Part shown: piece after piece, positions 33,200 through 34,374 of the stretch | Layout: the number at the start of each line of letters is the position of its first letter | How positions within the stretch are numbered: position 1 is the stretch's first letter | IMG/VR virus record: IMGVR_UViG_3300046467_002051 | Span: 1-34,374 of that record | Origin: a virus | Direction: 5' to 3' (one strand) | DNA length: 34,374 nt | Notes under the pieces: model-generated | Database searches by the model: none | The model's input: only the letters and a program-made list of their open reading frames with translations | Told to the model about the DNA's origin: nothing | Made by a program: the position numbers and the translations under genes

Positions 33200-34374
33200 A
33201 TGGCAATCAGAAATAAATACTTCCCCGGAACTTCCGTTTCTCGCTACCTCCCCCCAGGGGAACATTCGTGGGATTCTGAAGTCTACCAGTCTGGGAAACC
33301 CGTTTTGGATGCGGAACTCAACCTCTCACAAGAGGTCCGTTCCCATTTAGAAAACCTTATCCAACAACGCGAAGCCCCTTCGGGATGGCTTAGGGGCCCG
33401 ATTCCTAACCAGCCGATGGCTGATTTCAACTTCCTTGGTACCAGTGACCCGGAGTTTGTAGACAACACTTTTTGGATGCGTAAGCGCACCGCTTTGGTGG
33501 CAGGAATGCCAGTGGTGGTGGACTACACTGCTACTGCAATAGCCGGGTGGAATATGGTTCAGCTTGAACCCGCCACCATCTACGAAGGAACCCCCCCTTC
33601 AGTGAAGCGTACGGACTTTGTGTTCTTGGAAGTATTCCGAACACTCGTTCAGCCCCCTATGACTGCTTCTGCTACCGTTCAAGTAGCGAATCCTGTGGTG
33701 TTGGCTCCAGCGGACACCCTTACGATTAATGGTGTGCTTCTTACTGCGACAGCGGGTGTTCCTGGTGTCGGTGAGTTCCATGTCGATACCTTGGATTCTG
33801 TTATCACAGCAGGCAACATTCGGGATGCCATCAATGACGCTGCCAATGGCTTCACCGCTATTTGCACAGCAAGTCTCGATGCCACCGTTCCGGATCAAGT
33901 GAACTTACGGGCGGTTCCCGCAGGAACCTTGGGCAACGTCATCACCCTTGCTGCCTCAAACGGCCTTGCGTTCATCCCTAATCCACTTCCAGCCACCTTC
34001 TCAGGTGGAACCAACCCCACACCGAATGCGTACCCCACAGAGGGCAACCTGTATCGGTATGGGAATGTCTTGTCTCCGGCAGCCACCAATCTGCTCAACA
34101 ATATGATTGACCCGACGGTGGACACCGAAACTGCAGCTCGAGTGCAAATCCAGTACCGGATTAGAGCTACGGGTGCGGCTCAGGGTGTGAACTTCAAGAC
34201 TGAAGCTGACGGCTTCACCAATACACAAGTGTTGGCTTGGGGTTCTACTGGCGGTGATGTTGTCAACTATCCCTTTATGAAGGCAGATGGGGTGTCCACT
34301 CCTGTAGCCCCCGTAGTTACCGACCCCACCCTCTACCAGACGGTAGACAATGGCTTGTGGATTGCGGGGGATGG
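33200..34374 (+). CDS. Tail structural protein, 3' end outside window
   Basis: About 391 residues are visible and the frame is open at the right edge. The ATG is preceded by GGTGGAG at 6-nt spacing. Residues about 28-50 read EVYQSGKPVLDAELNLSQEV, and about 138-150 DFVFLEVFRTLVQ. Residues about 159-273 are the LTING domain (DTLTINGVLLTATAG, GNIRDAINDAANGF, LGNVITLAAS). After it, LYRYGNVLSP and ETAARVQIQYRIRATGAA continue what looks like the interrupted host fold. The PVLDAELN-x-x-QE and ET-x-x-RVQ-x-QYRIR combination is one I recall from large phage tail proteins, without a named function. It restarts the + strand tail gene series after the minus-strand cassette. Confidence 0.7.
   Translation, partial: MAIRNKYFPGTSVSRYLPPGEHSWDSEVYQSGKPVLDAELNLSQEVRSHLENLIQQREAPSGWLRGPIPNQPMADFNFLGTSDPEFVDNTFWMRKRTALVAGMPVVVDYTATAIAGWNMVQLEPATIYEGTPPSVKRTDFVFLEVFRTLVQPPMTASATVQVANPVVLAPADTLTINGVLLTATAGVPGVGEFHVDTLDSVITAGNIRDAINDAANGFTAICTASLDATVPDQVNLRAVPAGTLGNVITLAASNGLAFIPNPLPATFSGGTNPTPNAYPTEGNLYRYGNVLSPAATNLLNNMIDPTVDTETAARVQIQYRIRATGAAQGVNFKTEADGFTNTQVLAWGSTGGDVVNYPFMKADGVSTPVAPVVTDPTLYQTVDNGLWIAGD

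Noticed and set aside
1-34374. tRNA genes, CRISPR arrays, insertion sequences, integrase or attachment sites
   Set aside because: None seen: intergenic space is small, no cloverleaf or regularly spaced repeats were found, and no transposase or integrase motif appears in any plausible gene.

Overview
The window is part of the late (virion structural) region of a large tailed bacteriophage, almost certainly one with a contractile tail (myovirus-like). The key evidence is a gp25-like baseplate wedge protein followed directly by a very long Baseplate_J-type protein and a tail-protein-I-like protein, then a run of tail-fibre and giant beta-rich virion proteins. Strong GGAGG-type ribosome sites, TTG/GTG starts and tight stop/start junctions (TAAATG, TAATG, TGATG) point to a bacterial host, but nothing here identifies the host. 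Gene size (about 2,486 visible, 1,914, 1,181, 1,153 and 859 residues) and the presence of non-structural zinc-finger, KOW-like and WGR-like proteins suggest a big-genome phage.

Layout. 1-17.7 kb (+): one co-directional operon with a giant unrecognised virion protein (open at the left edge), a 76-residue helical protein, an 859-residue protein with hydrophobic helices at both ends, a 291-residue protein, the gp25-like wedge, the baseplate J-like wedge, a one-TM coiled-coil protein and a tail-I-like baseplate protein. 17.7-18.4 kb (-): two small unknown genes converging on the baseplate operon with a 10-nt overlap. 18.5-19.0 kb (+): a 125-residue protein as a self-contained transcription unit with promoter-like block, 5' hairpin and intrinsic terminator. 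19.0-24.8 kb (+): three tail-fibre-type genes, two of which share an N-terminal domain. 24.9-31.5 kb (+): a 1,914-residue virion protein (YG-rich start, SbsA-like Ig and LamG-like domains) and a WGR-like protein. 31.5-32.9 kb (-): a KOW-like protein and a SWIM zinc-finger protein. 33.0 kb to the right edge (+): a 55-residue very basic protein, a possible 17-residue mini-ORF and the start of another tail protein.

How it fits together. The + strand genes build the tail tip: wedge proteins first, then fibres and spikes. Two cassettes of apparently non-structural genes interrupt this program. Both cassettes carry the same roughly 42-nt promoter-like block (CCCnnAGGGCCATA, then a -10-like TATAAG/TATTAG), on opposite strands 14 kb apart, whereas two fibre-region gaps share a different motif, CTATC-N7-AGGGGTAG. 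I infer two promoter classes, possibly earlier versus late expression.

The most notable observations are these two motif pairs, a mobile domain of about 90-115 residues (LTING...AIND.ANG) found in three unrelated virion proteins and visibly inserted in one relative to its paralogue, short bridging ORFs in intergenic gaps, and three unusually long perfect inverted repeats inside one structural gene. Function calls rest on motif recognition by eye; no database search was run.
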